Both the position numbers and the translations under genes were made by a program. From an uncultured Bacteroidales bacterium (GTDB lineage: Bacteria > Bacteroidota > Bacteroidia > Bacteroidales > Muribaculaceae): a stretch of 49,143 bases of DNA. Under the pieces are notes generated by a model that was given only the letters and a program-made list of their open reading frames with translations, had not been told where the DNA came from and ran no database searches. This document shows, one piece after another, positions 48,923 through 49,143 of this stretch (the first letter of the stretch is position 1; each line of letters opens with the position of its first letter). The stretch is taken from assembly GCA_900539915.1 (NCBI GenBank), contig UQDU01000012.1, forward strand, positions 1 to 49,143. The letters run 5' to 3'.

Positions 48923-49143
48923 CAGAAATTATCAATGTTTCTTGACCCGGAACTTTTACAGGATGTTTCCAGGTTCAGATGCTAAGATTTACAGGAAAGG
49001 TATCTGACGCTCCGCCCTTTAGAACTCGTTTTAAACTGTGAAGATTCTAAATCGAAGTGCAAAACTTTGAAGTAGTAAACGCTCATTCTCCTCTCTCCTT
49101 CTGGCGAGGGGATGCCCGAGCGGCGGGGGCGGCCTAAACCGCC
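48923..49143. other. Right-edge gene-free sequence
   Basis: No supportable gene. TTTACAGGA occurs twice, 33 nt apart (48955-48963 and 48988-48996), and the last bases GGCGG...CCGCC could be one arm pair of a hairpin cut by the window edge. A leftward 34-codon frame starting MSVYYFKVLHFDLESSQ is present but unsupported. Confidence 0.4.

Overview
The window looks like a chromosomal segment of a Bacteroidales bacterium, most likely of the Muribaculaceae type. This rests on three observations. Almost no start codon is preceded by a Shine-Dalgarno sequence. Many intergenic regions carry the Bacteroidota sigma-ABfr promoter (TTG, about 20 nt, TAnnTTTG). The gene content is typical of gut Bacteroidales: BspA-type leucine-rich repeats, DUF1573 proteins, a large alpha-2-macroglobulin, DUF486, and the etf/acyl-CoA dehydrogenase set. 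The exact genus cannot be read from the sequence alone.

Layout. 0-7.7 kb is housekeeping: the 3' part of tRNA-Val, DUF486, recR, rubrerythrin, then leftward comEC-yeiH-aroE and S4 protein-pth-rplY. 7.7-13.2 kb is an accessory island. It holds a BspA-like surface protein, a DUF2971 gene, a ~220-bp imperfect palindrome, a 52-aa membrane protein gene with its own promoter and candidate terminator, an MFS transporter remnant, a DUF3791-type gene pair, three tiny membrane-peptide ORFs and a palindromic repeat element. 13.2-20.2 kb is a tightly packed leftward operon (glycosyltransferase, ClC channel, ABC-F ATPase, TrkH, TrkA). 20.3-25.4 kb is rightward: glyS, lemA, an FKBP-type lipoprotein, then an AmgK-like kinase fused to a RapZ C-terminal domain, next to a MurU-like nucleotidyltransferase. 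25.4-36.2 kb is leftward: a truncated DUF1349 gene, meaB, two DUF1573 genes, alpha-2-macroglobulin, a Spy-like protein, a probable anti-sigma factor, an ECF sigma factor and a helical Ala/Lys/Asp-rich protein. 36.3-40 kb has two tandem LtaS-like membrane phosphotransferases. 40.2-48.8 kb is leftward: nucleoside phosphorylase, dprA, thioesterase, acyl-CoA dehydrogenase, etfA, etfB and a TPR protein.

How the genes work together. Kinase-RapZ plus MurU-like resembles a peptidoglycan amino-sugar salvage unit. The sigma/anti-sigma/Spy/A2M/DUF1573 series looks like an envelope module. EtfAB, acyl-CoA dehydrogenase and thioesterase form an acyl-CoA oxidation unit. TrkH/TrkA with ClC form an ion-homeostasis operon. 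A small family of palindromic repeats built around GACATGCCATGGCATGTC sits in the spaces after gene ends at 23.1, 25.4 and 40.1 kb, with a divergent relative at 12.9 kb. One copy abuts the break point of the DUF1349 remnant.

The most interesting items are the kinase-RapZ fusion, the long palindrome with divergent promoters and the adjoining 52-aa gene, the tandem membrane-peptide ORFs, and localized gene conversion between the two LtaS-like paralogues. All functional calls come from reading motifs; no database search was possible.
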